Assembly: GCF_016862675.1 (NCBI RefSeq) | Contig: NZ_BONK01000004.1 | Span: 310,001-374,000 of the forward strand | Source: Cellulomonas chitinilytica | GTDB lineage: Bacteria > Actinomycetota > Actinomycetes > Actinomycetales > Cellulomonadaceae | Length of the DNA: 64,000 bases | Direction of reading: 5' to 3' | Part shown: positions 25,047-34,254 of the stretch, in pieces | How the letters are laid out: each line of letters begins with the position of its first letter | How positions within the stretch are numbered: position 1 is the stretch's first letter | Position numbers and translations under genes: made by a program | Notes under the pieces: generated by a model | What the model was told of the DNA's origin: nothing | The model's input: the letters and a program-made list of their open reading frames with translations, nothing else | The model's database searches: none

Positions 25047-28000
25047 TCACTCGGGAGTGGTCAGGCCCAGGAACGCACCGAGCTCCGCGAGCTGGGCCGG
25101 GCCGGTCGGCAGGTAGTCGGTCAGCGTGTGGGAGCGGACGACGACCGCGCACCACTGGGCCCGGGAGATCGCGACGTTGACCCGGTTCCGGTTGAGCAGG
25201 AACTCCATGCCGCGCGGTACGTCCTCCGCGGACGACGCGGTCATCGTCACGATCACCACCGGGGCCTCCTGGCCCTGGAACTTGTCGACCGTGCCGACCC
25301 GGACCCCGGCGAGGCCCGCCTTGTCGAGCGTGCGGCGCACCACCCACACCTGCGCGTTGTACGGGGCGACGACGAGCACGTCCTGCGGCGTCAGCAGCCG
25401 GTCGGTGCCCGTGTGCGGGTCGTGCCAGCGGCGTCCCACCAGGTCCCGGACCGTCCCGACGACGACCGCCGCCTCCACGGGCGCGGAGACGGCATGGCCC
25501 GCGTGGTCGACGAGGACCGTCCGCACGCCCGGCGCGACGCCCTCGAGCGACCGCCGCGAGGTGAGCTCGACGGACGTCAGCCGGTCCTCGTACGACAGCC
25601 GCGACACCGCCGACGTCAGCGCCGGGTGCATGCGCCACGTGCGGTCGAGGAAGTAGCCGAGCTCGTCGGGCAGCGTGTCGTGGCCGTGCGCCAGCCACCC
25701 CAGCGCCGACCGGTCCACCGGGACGGGGTGGCTGCCCTTGCTGACCTGCGGGAGCTGCTGAGGGTCGCCCAGCAGCAGGAGGTTGCGGCCCGCGACGGAC
25801 ACGGCGACGGTGTTCGCGAGCGAGAACTGGCCGGCCTCGTCGACGACCACGAGGTCGAGGCTGCCCGGCGGGACACGCTTCGCGTTCGTGAAGTCCCAGG
25901 TGGTGCCGCCGACGACGAAGCCGCCGGCCTGCCGGTCGTAGAACGCCCCGAACTCGCGGTCCTCCTTGAGCGGCTGCCACACCGGGTCCGCCGGCGGGTG
26001 GTCCTTGAACTTCTTGGCGATGCGGGCCGGGTCCAGGCCGGCGCCCGCGACGGACCGCAGCATGTTCTCCACGACGGCGTGCGACTGCGCGACGACGCCG
26101 ACCTTCCACCCCTGCGCCGCCAGCGCGGCGATGACGTGCCCACCGGTGTACGTCTTGCCGGTGCCGGGCGGGCCCTGGACGGCGACGTACGACCGGTCGA
26201 GGTCGAGGACGGCGGACGTGATCGCCTCCGGGGTGCCGATCGTCCCGATCGTGCTGGCTGCCTCGTCCGGGCTGTCGGGGCGGGGGAGCGGAAGCCCGCT
26301 GCGGGTGCGCGGCGGCACCCGCCGCAGGATGTCGACCGCCGGGTGGGCCGGGAACACCGGCGCGCTGTCCGCGACCTGCTCGGCGACGCGCCGGATCGCC
26401 GCGGCGATGCCGGTCGTCGGCGGCGGCTCGGCCGGGCCCAGCGCCATCGGGAGAGCGTCCGTCGGGGTGTCCGCCGTCCCGATGCCCTCCGTGACGAGCA
26501 CGACGTCCCGGGTGCCCGACGGTGAGCGAGGGTCCGGCTCGGTCCGCGTCCCGAGCACGTCGACCTTCGACGTCCAGCCGCGGTGGCCGCCCGCCGACGT
26601 CTTCGCGAACGGCGGTGCCGGCTCGTACAACGCGTACGCCTTCTCGCCCTCGCGCAGGTCGCTGCCCGGTTCGAGGTGCCCGACGAACCGCAGCTCCCGG
26701 CGGTTCGCCTTCCCCCGCGGCGGCACGTACCAGTCCCGCACGACCGTCGGCGGTTCGTCTGCGAGCAGCGTCGAGCGGGCGTCCATCCAGTCCGCCGGGT
26801 CCGACTGGAGGCGGTCGAAGTGGGCCCACCAGAACGGCTTGTCCTCGCGGCGGTGGTAGCCGAGCGCCGCGGCGAGGAGGTCGAGGGCGGTGGCGTCGGC
26901 CCCGTCCGTCGCGGCAGCGGCCTTCGTCAGGCGTTCGACGAGCTCGTCGGACTCGTCGGACTCGTCGGTCGGCTCGGCCGCCCGCGCGGCGAGGGGGACG
27001 GCGCCCCGCTCGGCGCCGCGCGCCACCAACCAGTCCCGCAGCCGCAGCGTCGACACGCAGTCGTACCGGTTGTAGTCCGCGATGGCGTCGAGCCGCTCCT
27101 GCCACGCCCGCTCGTCGCCGCGCTCCCGCAGGGCGCACGCCTCCGCGTACTCGACGATCGAGTCGCCCGCCGTCGTCACCTCGCCGTCCCGGCCCTCGTC
27201 GCCCATGTACAGCGGTTCGAGCTTCTTCAACGAGTACGAGCTGCTCCCCACCCGCAGCCCACGCCGGACCGTGGCGTACAGGTCGACGAGCACACCCTCG
27301 CGCAGCAGCTGGTCGACGGCCTCCTCGCCGACCCCGTGCCGCGCGGCCAGCCGCAGCAGCGCCGACTTCTCGTAGGGGGCGTAGTGGTAGACGTGCATCG
27401 CCGGGTGCTTGCGGCGGCGCTCCGCCACGTACGCGAGGAAGTCGACGAGCGCCTGCTTCTCCTGCGCCCGGTCGTGCGCCCAGAACGGCCGGAACACCGG
27501 CTCGGCCGCATCGTCCTCCACGACCCCGAACAGGTACTCCAGGCCCCACTGCGCAGGCTCGCCCGGCGGGGTCGTGTCGTCCGTCCAGAGCGGGTCGCCC
27601 TCGAAGTCGAAGAACACGTCGCCGTCGTCCGGGGCGGGCAGGTCCGCGACGGCGCCCGGGTCGACGAGGTCGAACACCAGCGGCTCGTCGTGCGGCTCAC
27701 CCTGCCGGACCTGCAAGGCCGCCTGCGCTCGCAGCCCCGCGAGCGTCCCGGCACCGATGCCGTCGACCGCCCCCGTGCTGCCGGCGAGCGCGTCGATCGT
27801 CGTCACGCCCGCGGCATGCAGCCGGACCCGCTGGGTGGAGCGCAGGCCCGCGACGAGCAGCAGGTCGCGGTGCCGCTCGACCTCCGGCGTGCACACGTCG
27901 CACCGGCCGCACGCCCGGTACCGCTCGTCACCCCACGCCGCCGCGACGCCTCGCGCCCGGTGCGCGTCGAGCAGCCGCTCCAGCCGGCGTCGACGGTCCC

Positions 28001-28586
28001 GGTACACCGGCAGCAGGTCCGCGAGCCGGTGCCGCGACGTCGTGCGGTCGCCCAGCACCAGATGCACCTCGTCGGCCGTCTCGATGCCCGCCGCACGCAG
28101 CTGGTCCGCGTACGCCGCGAGCTGCAGCAACGCCGTGACCTTCACCGTCCGGGCCAGCTTCGTGTCGTGCACCGCGTAGCGGCCGTCGTCGTCGCGGACC
28201 AGGAAGTCCGCGTAGCCGCTGAACCGGCCGTCGAAGAACCCCGCCTGGTACACGACGTCCGCCCCGGCGCGCAGCGCGTCGAGCGTCCGGTCGTGCACCG
28301 CGGTCAGCGACTCGCGGTCCCCGTGCGCCCGGCGGATCGTGACGACACCGCGCCCGCTCGCCTCGTCCCACGGCCCGAACCCGTCGAGGTAGCTCCGCAG
28401 GACCGTCCGCTCATGCTCCCCGCCGAGCGACGCGACCCGCTCCAGCATCGCGTCCGCGGCCGGGACGACGGCCGGGCCCCAGCCGAGCCGGCCGTCGAGC
28501 GCCCGGACCACGGCCAGCTCGCACGCCGCGGCGTGCGACAGGTCGCTCGGGCTGAGCACCAGGACGCCGTCGTCGAGCAGGAGCAT
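25047..28586 (-). CDS. TM0106-family RecB-like nuclease fused to SF1 (UPF1-like) helicase
   Basis: 1179 residues. N-terminal RecB-like nuclease (about 1-240): SGYADFLVRDDDGRYAVHDTKLA holds the D...D-x-K core, and QLAAYADQL and the CGRCDVC cysteines (Fe-S-like) follow. Middle (about 300-520): an RNase H-like YprB/TM0106 domain with DVFFDFEGDPLW, HVYHYAPYEKSALLRLA and NRYDCVSTLRLRDWL. C-terminal SF1 helicase: GPPGTGKT (motif I), VVVDEAGQFS (II), LLLGDPQQLPQV (III), TVDKFQGQEAPVV (V) and VNVAISRAQ (VI). It probably processes nucleic acid in repair or defence; the family function is not settled. Leaderless start: TACCCT lies 6 nt before the ATG. Confidence 0.92.
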   Translation of the reverse strand: MLLLDDGVLVLSPSDLSHAAACELAVVRALDGRLGWGPAVVPAADAMLERVASLGGEHERTVLRSYLDGFGPWDEASGRGVVTIRRAHGDRESLTAVHDRTLDALRAGADVVYQAGFFDGRFSGYADFLVRDDDGRYAVHDTKLARTVKVTALLQLAAYADQLRAAGIETADEVHLVLGDRTTSRHRLADLLPVYRDRRRRLERLLDAHRARGVAAAWGDERYRACGRCDVCTPEVERHRDLLLVAGLRSTQRVRLHAAGVTTIDALAGSTGAVDGIGAGTLAGLRAQAALQVRQGEPHDEPLVFDLVDPGAVADLPAPDDGDVFFDFEGDPLWTDDTTPPGEPAQWGLEYLFGVVEDDAAEPVFRPFWAHDRAQEKQALVDFLAYVAERRRKHPAMHVYHYAPYEKSALLRLAARHGVGEEAVDQLLREGVLVDLYATVRRGLRVGSSSYSLKKLEPLYMGDEGRDGEVTTAGDSIVEYAEACALRERGDERAWQERLDAIADYNRYDCVSTLRLRDWLVARGAERGAVPLAARAAEPTDESDESDELVERLTKAAAATDGADATALDLLAAALGYHRREDKPFWWAHFDRLQSDPADWMDARSTLLADEPPTVVRDWYVPPRGKANRRELRFVGHLEPGSDLREGEKAYALYEPAPPFAKTSAGGHRGWTSKVDVLGTRTEPDPRSPSGTRDVVLVTEGIGTADTPTDALPMALGPAEPPPTTGIAAAIRRVAEQVADSAPVFPAHPAVDILRRVPPRTRSGLPLPRPDSPDEAASTIGTIGTPEAITSAVLDLDRSYVAVQGPPGTGKTYTGGHVIAALAAQGWKVGVVAQSHAVVENMLRSVAGAGLDPARIAKKFKDHPPADPVWQPLKEDREFGAFYDRQAGGFVVGGTTWDFTNAKRVPPGSLDLVVVDEAGQFSLANTVAVSVAGRNLLLLGDPQQLPQVSKGSHPVPVDRSALGWLAHGHDTLPDELGYFLDRTWRMHPALTSAVSRLSYEDRLTSVELTSRRSLEGVAPGVRTVLVDHAGHAVSAPVEAAVVVGTVRDLVGRRWHDPHTGTDRLLTPQDVLVVAPYNAQVWVVRRTLDKAGLAGVRVGTVDKFQGQEAPVVIVTMTASSAEDVPRGMEFLLNRNRVNVAISRAQWCAVVVRSHTLTDYLPTGPAQLAELGAFLGLTTPE

Positions 28587-28592
28587 GGGCCG

Positions 28593-28598
28593 AGGGTA
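28593..28598 (-). promoter_or_regulatory. -10 element TACCCT of leaderless nuclease-helicase gene
   Basis: On the minus strand TACCCT, 6 nt, then ATG at 28586. No ribosome site. Confidence 0.5.
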
Positions 28599-28708
28599 GG
28601 CCCAGGTGAGGACAGTCCGCCGGGCGACGAACGCTCGGGTTCACTCCGACGAGCCGGAGACCTCCGTCACACCGGTCACCCGACCTGCGCGGGGGCCGCG
28701 GACGGTCG

Positions 28709-29992
28709 TCACCCGATCGAGGTCAGGGCCGCGCCCGACGCCCGCACCGCGTCGACCTGCGCGAGGATCCCGTCGAGCACCACGGCCCGGTCGAACTTCA
28801 GAGCGAACTCCCGGCCCCGCGCCTCCCAGTCGGCCCGCTCGGACGGGGACATGCCGAGCGCCCGGTCGAGGGCCGCGGCGATGGCGTCGGGGGCGTCGAC
28901 CGGGACGATGAGCGCGGTGTCGCCGACGGCCTCGAGGATCCCGCCGGTGTCGGTGGTGATGACGGGCCCGCCGCCCGCGAGCATCTTCTCGGCGAGCGCG
29001 ATCCCGAACGTCTCGACGAACTCGGGTCGCGGCTTGCTGGGCAGCACGAACGCGGCGCAGCCCGCCATGAGGTGCGGCTTCTCGTCGTCGGAAACATCGT
29101 CGAGGAAGCGGATCCGGTCCGCCGCGGGAGACGCGGCCGCGAGTTCCCGCAGCCGGGACGCGTCGGGCCCGTTGCCGGCGATCACCAGCGGGAGGTCGGC
29201 GCAGGCCGCGGACCGGGCGAACCCCGAGATGAGGTCGTCGACCCCCTTGGCGTGCGCGAGCCGGGACAGGAACAGCACGTAGCCGTCGCGGGTCAGGCCG
29301 CGGGCGCCGAGCACGTCGTCGTCCGAGCGGTCGAGGTAGAGGCCGACGTCGATGGCGGGGTAGGAGACCTGCACGCGCTCGCGAAGGCGCGCGGCGAAGG
29401 CGGTGCCGTGCCGGTGGTCCACCTCCTCGGCCTCGGCGATCACCAGGTCCTGCGTGTACCGGGACACCGCGAGGCACACGTCGTGGTCGAGGTACCCGGC
29501 GAGCACGTGCGCGGCGGCGCCGAACCGGTCGGCCTCGACGCAGGCCCGCACGACGTTCGTGACGTCGGACCCGACGGCCTCCGCGACGGTCACGACGTTC
29601 ACGGGCAGGCCCGTGCGCCGGGCGACGTGCACCGCGTCCGCGACCGCCGTGGCGTGCGGCGACAGGTACAGCGACATCGCGACCGTCGGCACGCCGTCGG
29701 TGAACAGCTCGACGAGCCGGCCGGTGAGCCCGGCCAGCCAGCGCCCGTCGGGCACCTTGTAGTCGCCGACGGGCTCCGGACGTTCCACGTGGATCCCCGG
29801 CGAGTACGGCAGCACCCGGTCCAGCGGCTTGAGCGGCAGCCCGGTCTGCTGCAGCCGGTCGATCGGCCACGTGACGATCCGGACCTCGTCGAACCCGCGG
29901 TGCAGCGCCGCCTCGGCGAGGTTGCGCGCCTCGCCCGAGTGGCCGCAGATCACCGGGTCGGCGCGGACCACGATGACGAGCCGCCGGGTCAC
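28709..29992 (-). CDS. Glycosyltransferase, GT4 family
   Basis: 427 residues with two Rossmann-like lobes (GT-B fold). The C-terminal lobe shows VLFLSRLAHAKGVDDLI, LVIAGNGPDASRLREL, and the retaining-GT4 motif EFVETFGIALAEKMLAGGGPV with the donor-binding E-x7-E. It transfers a sugar from a nucleotide donor; the acceptor is unknown. The GTG at 29990-29992 overlaps the TGA of the GH92 gene as GTGA, so the two proteins should be made together. Cytoplasmic. Confidence 0.9.
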   Translation of the reverse strand: MTRRLVIVVRADPVICGHSGEARNLAEAALHRGFDEVRIVTWPIDRLQQTGLPLKPLDRVLPYSPGIHVERPEPVGDYKVPDGRWLAGLTGRLVELFTDGVPTVAMSLYLSPHATAVADAVHVARRTGLPVNVVTVAEAVGSDVTNVVRACVEADRFGAAAHVLAGYLDHDVCLAVSRYTQDLVIAEAEEVDHRHGTAFAARLRERVQVSYPAIDVGLYLDRSDDDVLGARGLTRDGYVLFLSRLAHAKGVDDLISGFARSAACADLPLVIAGNGPDASRLRELAAASPAADRIRFLDDVSDDEKPHLMAGCAAFVLPSKPRPEFVETFGIALAEKMLAGGGPVITTDTGGILEAVGDTALIVPVDAPDAIAAALDRALGMSPSERADWEARGREFALKFDRAVVLDGILAQVDAVRASGAALTSIG

Positions 29993-32190
29993 CACGAGGC
30001 ACCCGGGGTGGTCGTCGACGGCGGGCGTTCTCCCCAGGCGGCGGGCCCCGGGCCGAGCTCGACGAGCAGCCGCCCGCCGCGGTGCACCTCGGCGCTCGTC
30101 AGCCACGTGCGGTCCAGCCGGGTGCCGTCGAGGAACACCTCCTGCACGTGCTGCGCCGGGCCGCCGGGCTCCGGCTCGACGAACCCGGCCGTCTCGATCG
30201 TCAGGGGCCGCCCGCCCACGTCGAGCTGCGCCTCCCGCCAGGCGGGTGCGTTCAGCAGGTACAGCCCTTGCCCGGCGACGGGGAACAGCCCGAGCGACGC
30301 CCAGACGTACCAGGAGCTCAGCCCGCCGGAGTCGTCGTTCCCGGGCAGGCCGCCGCGGCCCGTGCCGAACTGCTGCTGGACGACGTCGTGCACCACCTCG
30401 GCCGTCCGGTCGGGGCGACCGGCGTACATGTAGGCCCACGGCGCCTCCATGTCGGGTTCGTTGTTGAGGCCCTCGAAGCGGTTCAGCGCGTACCCGGCTG
30501 CCATCTCGTCGACCGGCGGCCGCACCCCGGGCTGCTTGACGGCGTCGGCGCCGTACCCGAAGAACCGGTCGAGCAGCGCCGTGAACGCGGCGTCCCCGCC
30601 GGCCAGAGCGATCCGCCCGGCCATGTCGTGCAGCAGCCGGAAGGAGTAGTTCCACACGCCGCCCTCGTAGAACGTCGAGTCCTTGAGGAGACCGGAGACC
30701 GGGTCGAACGCGTGCCGCCACTGCGCCGCGAGCGGCTCGAACTGCTCGACGAGCGTCCGGTCGCCGACGGCCGCCGCGACCACCGACGTGCACCAGTACC
30801 CGAACGCGAGGTCGAGCGTGTGGCTGATCGGGTGGGCCAGCCCGCGCAGCAGGAAGTCCTCGCCGTACGTGCGCCGCAGGTCGTTGTGCATGTGCACGAG
30901 GGCCCAGTCCCAGTCCATGCCGGGCAGCCCGAGCCGGCACAGGTCGGCGAGGAACGTGTGCGCGAGGGCGCTGCCCTGCCGGGAGAACTGGTCGGCGCCG
31001 CGGGCCATCCGGTAGCCGATGGGGAGGTTGCCCTCCTCCTCGCTGATGTGCAGCAACGCCGTCGCGAGCTCCACCGCGCGCTCGGGCATCAGGGCCGTGA
31101 GCAGGGGGAGCTGGGTGCGGTAGATGTCCCACATCGTCGCGATGTCGAACGCGAACGGGGTGTCCGTCGGCCAGAACGGGCTCTCGTCGGGCGCCAGGCA
31201 GGGCTTGACGAGCGAGTGGTAGACGGCCGTCGAGAGCACGGTCCGCTTGTCGGCCGACGCGGTGTCCACCTGGACCTTGTCGAGCTGCTCGCGCCAGACG
31301 GCGGCGGTCCGCGCCCGTCGGGTCGCGAAGCTCGTCGGGCCCTCGCCGCAGTCCTGGTACAGGTTGGCGCGCGCCTGCTCGACGCCGCGCAGGGAGAACC
31401 CGATGCGCAGCTCGACGACCTCACCGGGCTCCGACGGGCCCGCCCACATCAGCCCGAACGGCCGCAGCGTGGTCGGGCGGATCCGGTCGAAGTCGAGCCG
31501 GGTGCCGCCCGGCATGAGCCGCCGGTCGTACCAGAGCATCTGCCGCCAGTGCCGGGCGTCGCACTCCACGTGCACCGCGAGCGGGGCACCCTCGACGACG
31601 ATCTCGCCCTGCGCGACGCCCGGCGCGACCGTCTCCAGGTGGGCGCGCAGCGGGACCGTGCGTCCGTGCGGGATCGTCAGGCCGCCCTGCGACAGGTCGA
31701 TGACCAGCCGGGCGTCCCGGTGGGCGGGGAACGTGTACCGGTGGACCGCGCTCTTCGGGCCGACCGTCAGCTCGCACCGGATCCCGCTGTCGAGCGTCGC
31801 CTCGTACCAGCCGGGCTCGGCCTCCTCTTGCTCGATGCCGAACAGGCGGCCCAGGTCGTCGAGCGGCTGCAGCATCGGCGTCACGCGCACGTAGTTGTAG
31901 TACTTGCGGATCGCGCCCGTGCCCGACTGCTGGAAGTGCGTGAACCCGCTGGCCACCGCGCTGTCGTACATCTCGACGGGCAGCCCCTCGGTGCCCAGCT
32001 CGTACCGGCCGTACCCGGTGGGGTACGCGCCGCTGTACGCGCACGCGCTGACCATGCCCAGCGGGTACTGGGCTCCCGGGTGCGTGTTGCCGACCTGCGG
32101 CTTCGGCCACCACCACGTCGACGCGAGCCCCTGCTGCTGCGGGAGGGACGTCGCCTCCGTGCCGATGAACGGGTCGACGTGCTCGAACAT
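29989..32190 (-). CDS. GH92 family alpha-mannosidase-like glycoside hydrolase
   Basis: A 733-residue GH92 protein. It begins VDPFIGTEATS and GNTHPGAQYPLGMVSACAYSG, continues with SGFTHFQQSGTGAIRKYYNY, and has the late NDDSGGLSSWYVWASLGLFPVAG run with the catalytic acid region. GH92 enzymes are calcium-dependent exo-alpha-mannosidases. There is no signal peptide, so unlike many relatives it acts in the cytoplasm, and substrates must be imported or made inside. The ATG at 32188-32190 is 8 nt after GGGAG. First gene of an operon with the GT4 gene. Confidence 0.92.
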   Translation of the reverse strand: MFEHVDPFIGTEATSLPQQQGLASTWWWPKPQVGNTHPGAQYPLGMVSACAYSGAYPTGYGRYELGTEGLPVEMYDSAVASGFTHFQQSGTGAIRKYYNYVRVTPMLQPLDDLGRLFGIEQEEAEPGWYEATLDSGIRCELTVGPKSAVHRYTFPAHRDARLVIDLSQGGLTIPHGRTVPLRAHLETVAPGVAQGEIVVEGAPLAVHVECDARHWRQMLWYDRRLMPGGTRLDFDRIRPTTLRPFGLMWAGPSEPGEVVELRIGFSLRGVEQARANLYQDCGEGPTSFATRRARTAAVWREQLDKVQVDTASADKRTVLSTAVYHSLVKPCLAPDESPFWPTDTPFAFDIATMWDIYRTQLPLLTALMPERAVELATALLHISEEEGNLPIGYRMARGADQFSRQGSALAHTFLADLCRLGLPGMDWDWALVHMHNDLRRTYGEDFLLRGLAHPISHTLDLAFGYWCTSVVAAAVGDRTLVEQFEPLAAQWRHAFDPVSGLLKDSTFYEGGVWNYSFRLLHDMAGRIALAGGDAAFTALLDRFFGYGADAVKQPGVRPPVDEMAAGYALNRFEGLNNEPDMEAPWAYMYAGRPDRTAEVVHDVVQQQFGTGRGGLPGNDDSGGLSSWYVWASLGLFPVAGQGLYLLNAPAWREAQLDVGGRPLTIETAGFVEPEPGGPAQHVQEVFLDGTRLDRTWLTSAEVHRGGRLLVELGPGPAAWGERPPSTTTPGASW

Positions 32191-32302
32191 CGGCACCGCT
32201 CCCTTCCGCTCCGGCGGGGCTCACGTGTGCCCGATTCGCCGGAACGTACGGCAGGAGTGTGTCGGGGAGATTGCGCGGCGGTGAAGGTTCCCCTGAACGC
32301 GC

Positions 32303-32336
32303 GCGCGCGCCGCCACCCTCGGGTGACGGCGCGCGC
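32303..32336 (-). terminator. Long GC hairpin after the lipoprotein gene
   Basis: GCGCGCGCCG (32303-32312) pairs with CGGCGCGCGC (32327-32336). After one mismatch, CACC pairs with GGTG around a CTCG tetraloop. It lies 18 nt beyond the stop of the lipoprotein gene. Confidence 0.75.
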
Positions 32337-32353
32337 GGTGCGGTGCGGGAGCG

Positions 32354-33172
32354 TCAGGCTCCGAACGGGTTCTCCGTCGTGATCTGGTCGGCCGTCGGGG
32401 CGACGACCGGGGCGCCGGCGCCCCAGTTCGAGAAGGTCATCTCCGTCTTCGCGCCGATGTCGAAGGCGACCTTGTGGATGAGGTTCGCGGAGTCGACCCA
32501 GTACGTGTAGGTCAGCGTCGCCGGGAGCGGGACGCCCGCCGCGGCGGCCTCGTCGAACGGCTTGCGCTGCTCGGCGTCGAGCTTCGACGGGTCGACCACG
32601 ACCACGTACTGCTGGACCTCCACGCCGTCGAGCTGCTCGGGCTCGCCCGTCTTCGTGACCTCCGTGATGGCCACCTTCTGGGCCGCCATGGTCTTGGCCG
32701 GGTCGATGTCGCCGGTGATGTCGCCGAGGCCGGCCGACAGCGGGTTCGTCGCGTCGTTCGGGTCGATCTGCAGGAACTTGCCGCCCGTCAGGTCGCCCAT
32801 GCTCATGTACATGACGCCGCCGACGATGCGGATGTCGAAGTCGCCGGCGCCCGGGTACGACATGGTCATCGCGACGTCCTGGGCGCCGTCGGCGACGTTC
32901 GCCGAGCCGGTCGCGACGATCTCCTGGCCCTCGGCCGTGATCGCCAGGGAGAAGTCGTAGCTGCCCGTGCCGTTCTGGGCGGCGGTCAGCGTGTCGACGA
33001 AGTTCGCGAGGGTGAGCTCGGGGGCCTCGGGGGTGGCGGTCGCGGACGCCGTCTCGACGGGGTCCGGCGAGGCGCCCTCGGCGGCACCGCCGGCACCCCC
33101 GCCGCAGGCGGTCAGGGTCCACGCGAGACAGGCCGCGACGGGCAGGGCGAGAAGGCGACGGTACGACGGCAT
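32354..33172 (-). CDS. LppX/LprG-like (LolA-fold) lipoprotein, putative
   Basis: 272 residues. The lipoprotein signal ends in LTAC (about residue 23). A Gly/Ala/Pro linker leads to one domain of alternating strands (SYDFSLAITAEGQEIVATGSA, MTMSYPGAGDFDIRIVGGVMY, LDGVEVQQYVVVVDPSKL, LTYTYWVDSANLIHKV) typical of the LolA-like actinobacterial lipoproteins that carry lipids or bind polymers. The ligand is unknown. The ATG has an AGGAG site 6-7 nt upstream, and a TACCGT -10-like hexamer lies further up. Confidence 0.75.
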   Translation of the reverse strand: MPSYRRLLALPVAACLAWTLTACGGGAGGAAEGASPDPVETASATATPEAPELTLANFVDTLTAAQNGTGSYDFSLAITAEGQEIVATGSANVADGAQDVAMTMSYPGAGDFDIRIVGGVMYMSMGDLTGGKFLQIDPNDATNPLSAGLGDITGDIDPAKTMAAQKVAITEVTKTGEPEQLDGVEVQQYVVVVDPSKLDAEQRKPFDEAAAAGVPLPATLTYTYWVDSANLIHKVAFDIGAKTEMTFSNWGAGAPVVAPTADQITTENPFGA

Positions 33173-33290
33173 GGGGACTCCTGTGGGCGGGGCTGCGACC
33201 GGCTGCGCAGTCCGGGTGGGCACGGTAGGAACTGGCACGAAGCCTTCCAGGCTGTGAGGTCCCTGTGTGGCGGTTCGTGGGTGATCGTCC

Positions 33291-34019
33291 TCACGGTGCC
33301 GGCCCGGGACCCGACCCGCGTGCCGGCCCGGGTGCCGGTCCCGGTGCCCGGCCCGCGGTCCCGACGAGCGCGGCGGCGGGGAGCACCCGGTCGATCCCGA
33401 CCAGCAGGAGCCCGAGCAGCCAGGACGCGCCGCCGAGCAGCGCGACCGTCCGGGCCCACCCGCCCCCGCCGACCTCCCGGACGTCGAGGAACGCGTACGG
33501 GAACCCGAGGGTCGGCCGGAGCAGCCCGCGGGCCGTGACGGCCGCGGAGTACGCGACGAGGTAGCCGAGCCAGGCGGCGGCGTGCCGGGGCCGCAGCCGC
33601 CGGTGGGCGTCCACCAGGACGAAGTCGACGAACGCCAGCACCGGGTCGAGCCGGTGCTCGGCGAACCCCGACGTGACGCGGAACCCTCCGGCCGCGCCGG
33701 GTCCGGGGGGCAGCACGAAGTACGCGACGAGCGCCGTGACCAGCAGGAACAGCGTGACGCCGCCTTTGAGCCAGCCGGGTGGCTGCGGGGTCCCCCGCAG
33801 GGTCGCGACACCGGCCCACACCATCACCACCGCCAGGAGCAGGCCGCTCTGGTTGGTGAAGTAGACGAGCCCGCCGAGCCGGCCGTGCCACCAGATGTCC
33901 TGCGTCCCGGCCAGCGCCGACCCCGCCAGGGCGAGCCGCAGCACTCCCGCGACGACGTCCGACCGCGTCCGCTCCACGGCGCCCACGACGACGTCCGACC
34001 GACTCCGGTCCACGACCAT
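33291..34019 (-). CDS. Pr6Pr family six-helix membrane protein
   Basis: 242 residues with six hydrophobic segments and conserved YFTNQSGLLLAVVMVWAG, LDPVLAFVDFVLVD (buried Asp residues) and GFPYAFLDV. This matches the Pr6Pr/FAR-17a-AIG1-like family; animal relatives are lipid hydrolases, but bacterial members are uncharacterised. The C-terminus is a Gly/Pro/Ala-rich tail. The ATG at 34017-34019 follows a GAGGG-rich stretch. Divergent from the oxidoreductase gene. Confidence 0.8.
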   Translation of the reverse strand: MVVDRSRSDVVVGAVERTRSDVVAGVLRLALAGSALAGTQDIWWHGRLGGLVYFTNQSGLLLAVVMVWAGVATLRGTPQPPGWLKGGVTLFLLVTALVAYFVLPPGPGAAGGFRVTSGFAEHRLDPVLAFVDFVLVDAHRRLRPRHAAAWLGYLVAYSAAVTARGLLRPTLGFPYAFLDVREVGGGGWARTVALLGGASWLLGLLLVGIDRVLPAAALVGTAGRAPGPAPGPARGSGPGPAP

Positions 34020-34254
34020 CCGCCCCCTCGCGGCCCGGCCCTGACCTTCAGCCGCCCGCTCCTTACCTTCCCTCCCGGGCCCGGCGGGTGCGACACCAGC
34101 GTGGAGGTCGGCGACGCTCAGGTTGGTCTCGCGGTGCCGGAGCCGATGGTCGGGGAGGGCGAGCCGTCGGAGGCGAGGGGCCGGGCGGTGGCTGGTGGCG
34201 TGGCGGGCGCGGTTAGGCTCGGACCGGTTCGATCCCCGACGGCGAGGACGGTTC
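34020..34254. other. Divergent intergenic region, 235 bp
   Basis: Between the Pr6Pr gene (minus) and the oxidoreductase gene (plus). TAGGCT at 34214-34219 is a likely -10 element for the plus-strand gene, giving a leader of about 29 nt with a GAGGA ribosome site. I see no convincing gene in the rest. Open frames on both strands are compositional. Confidence 0.5.
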
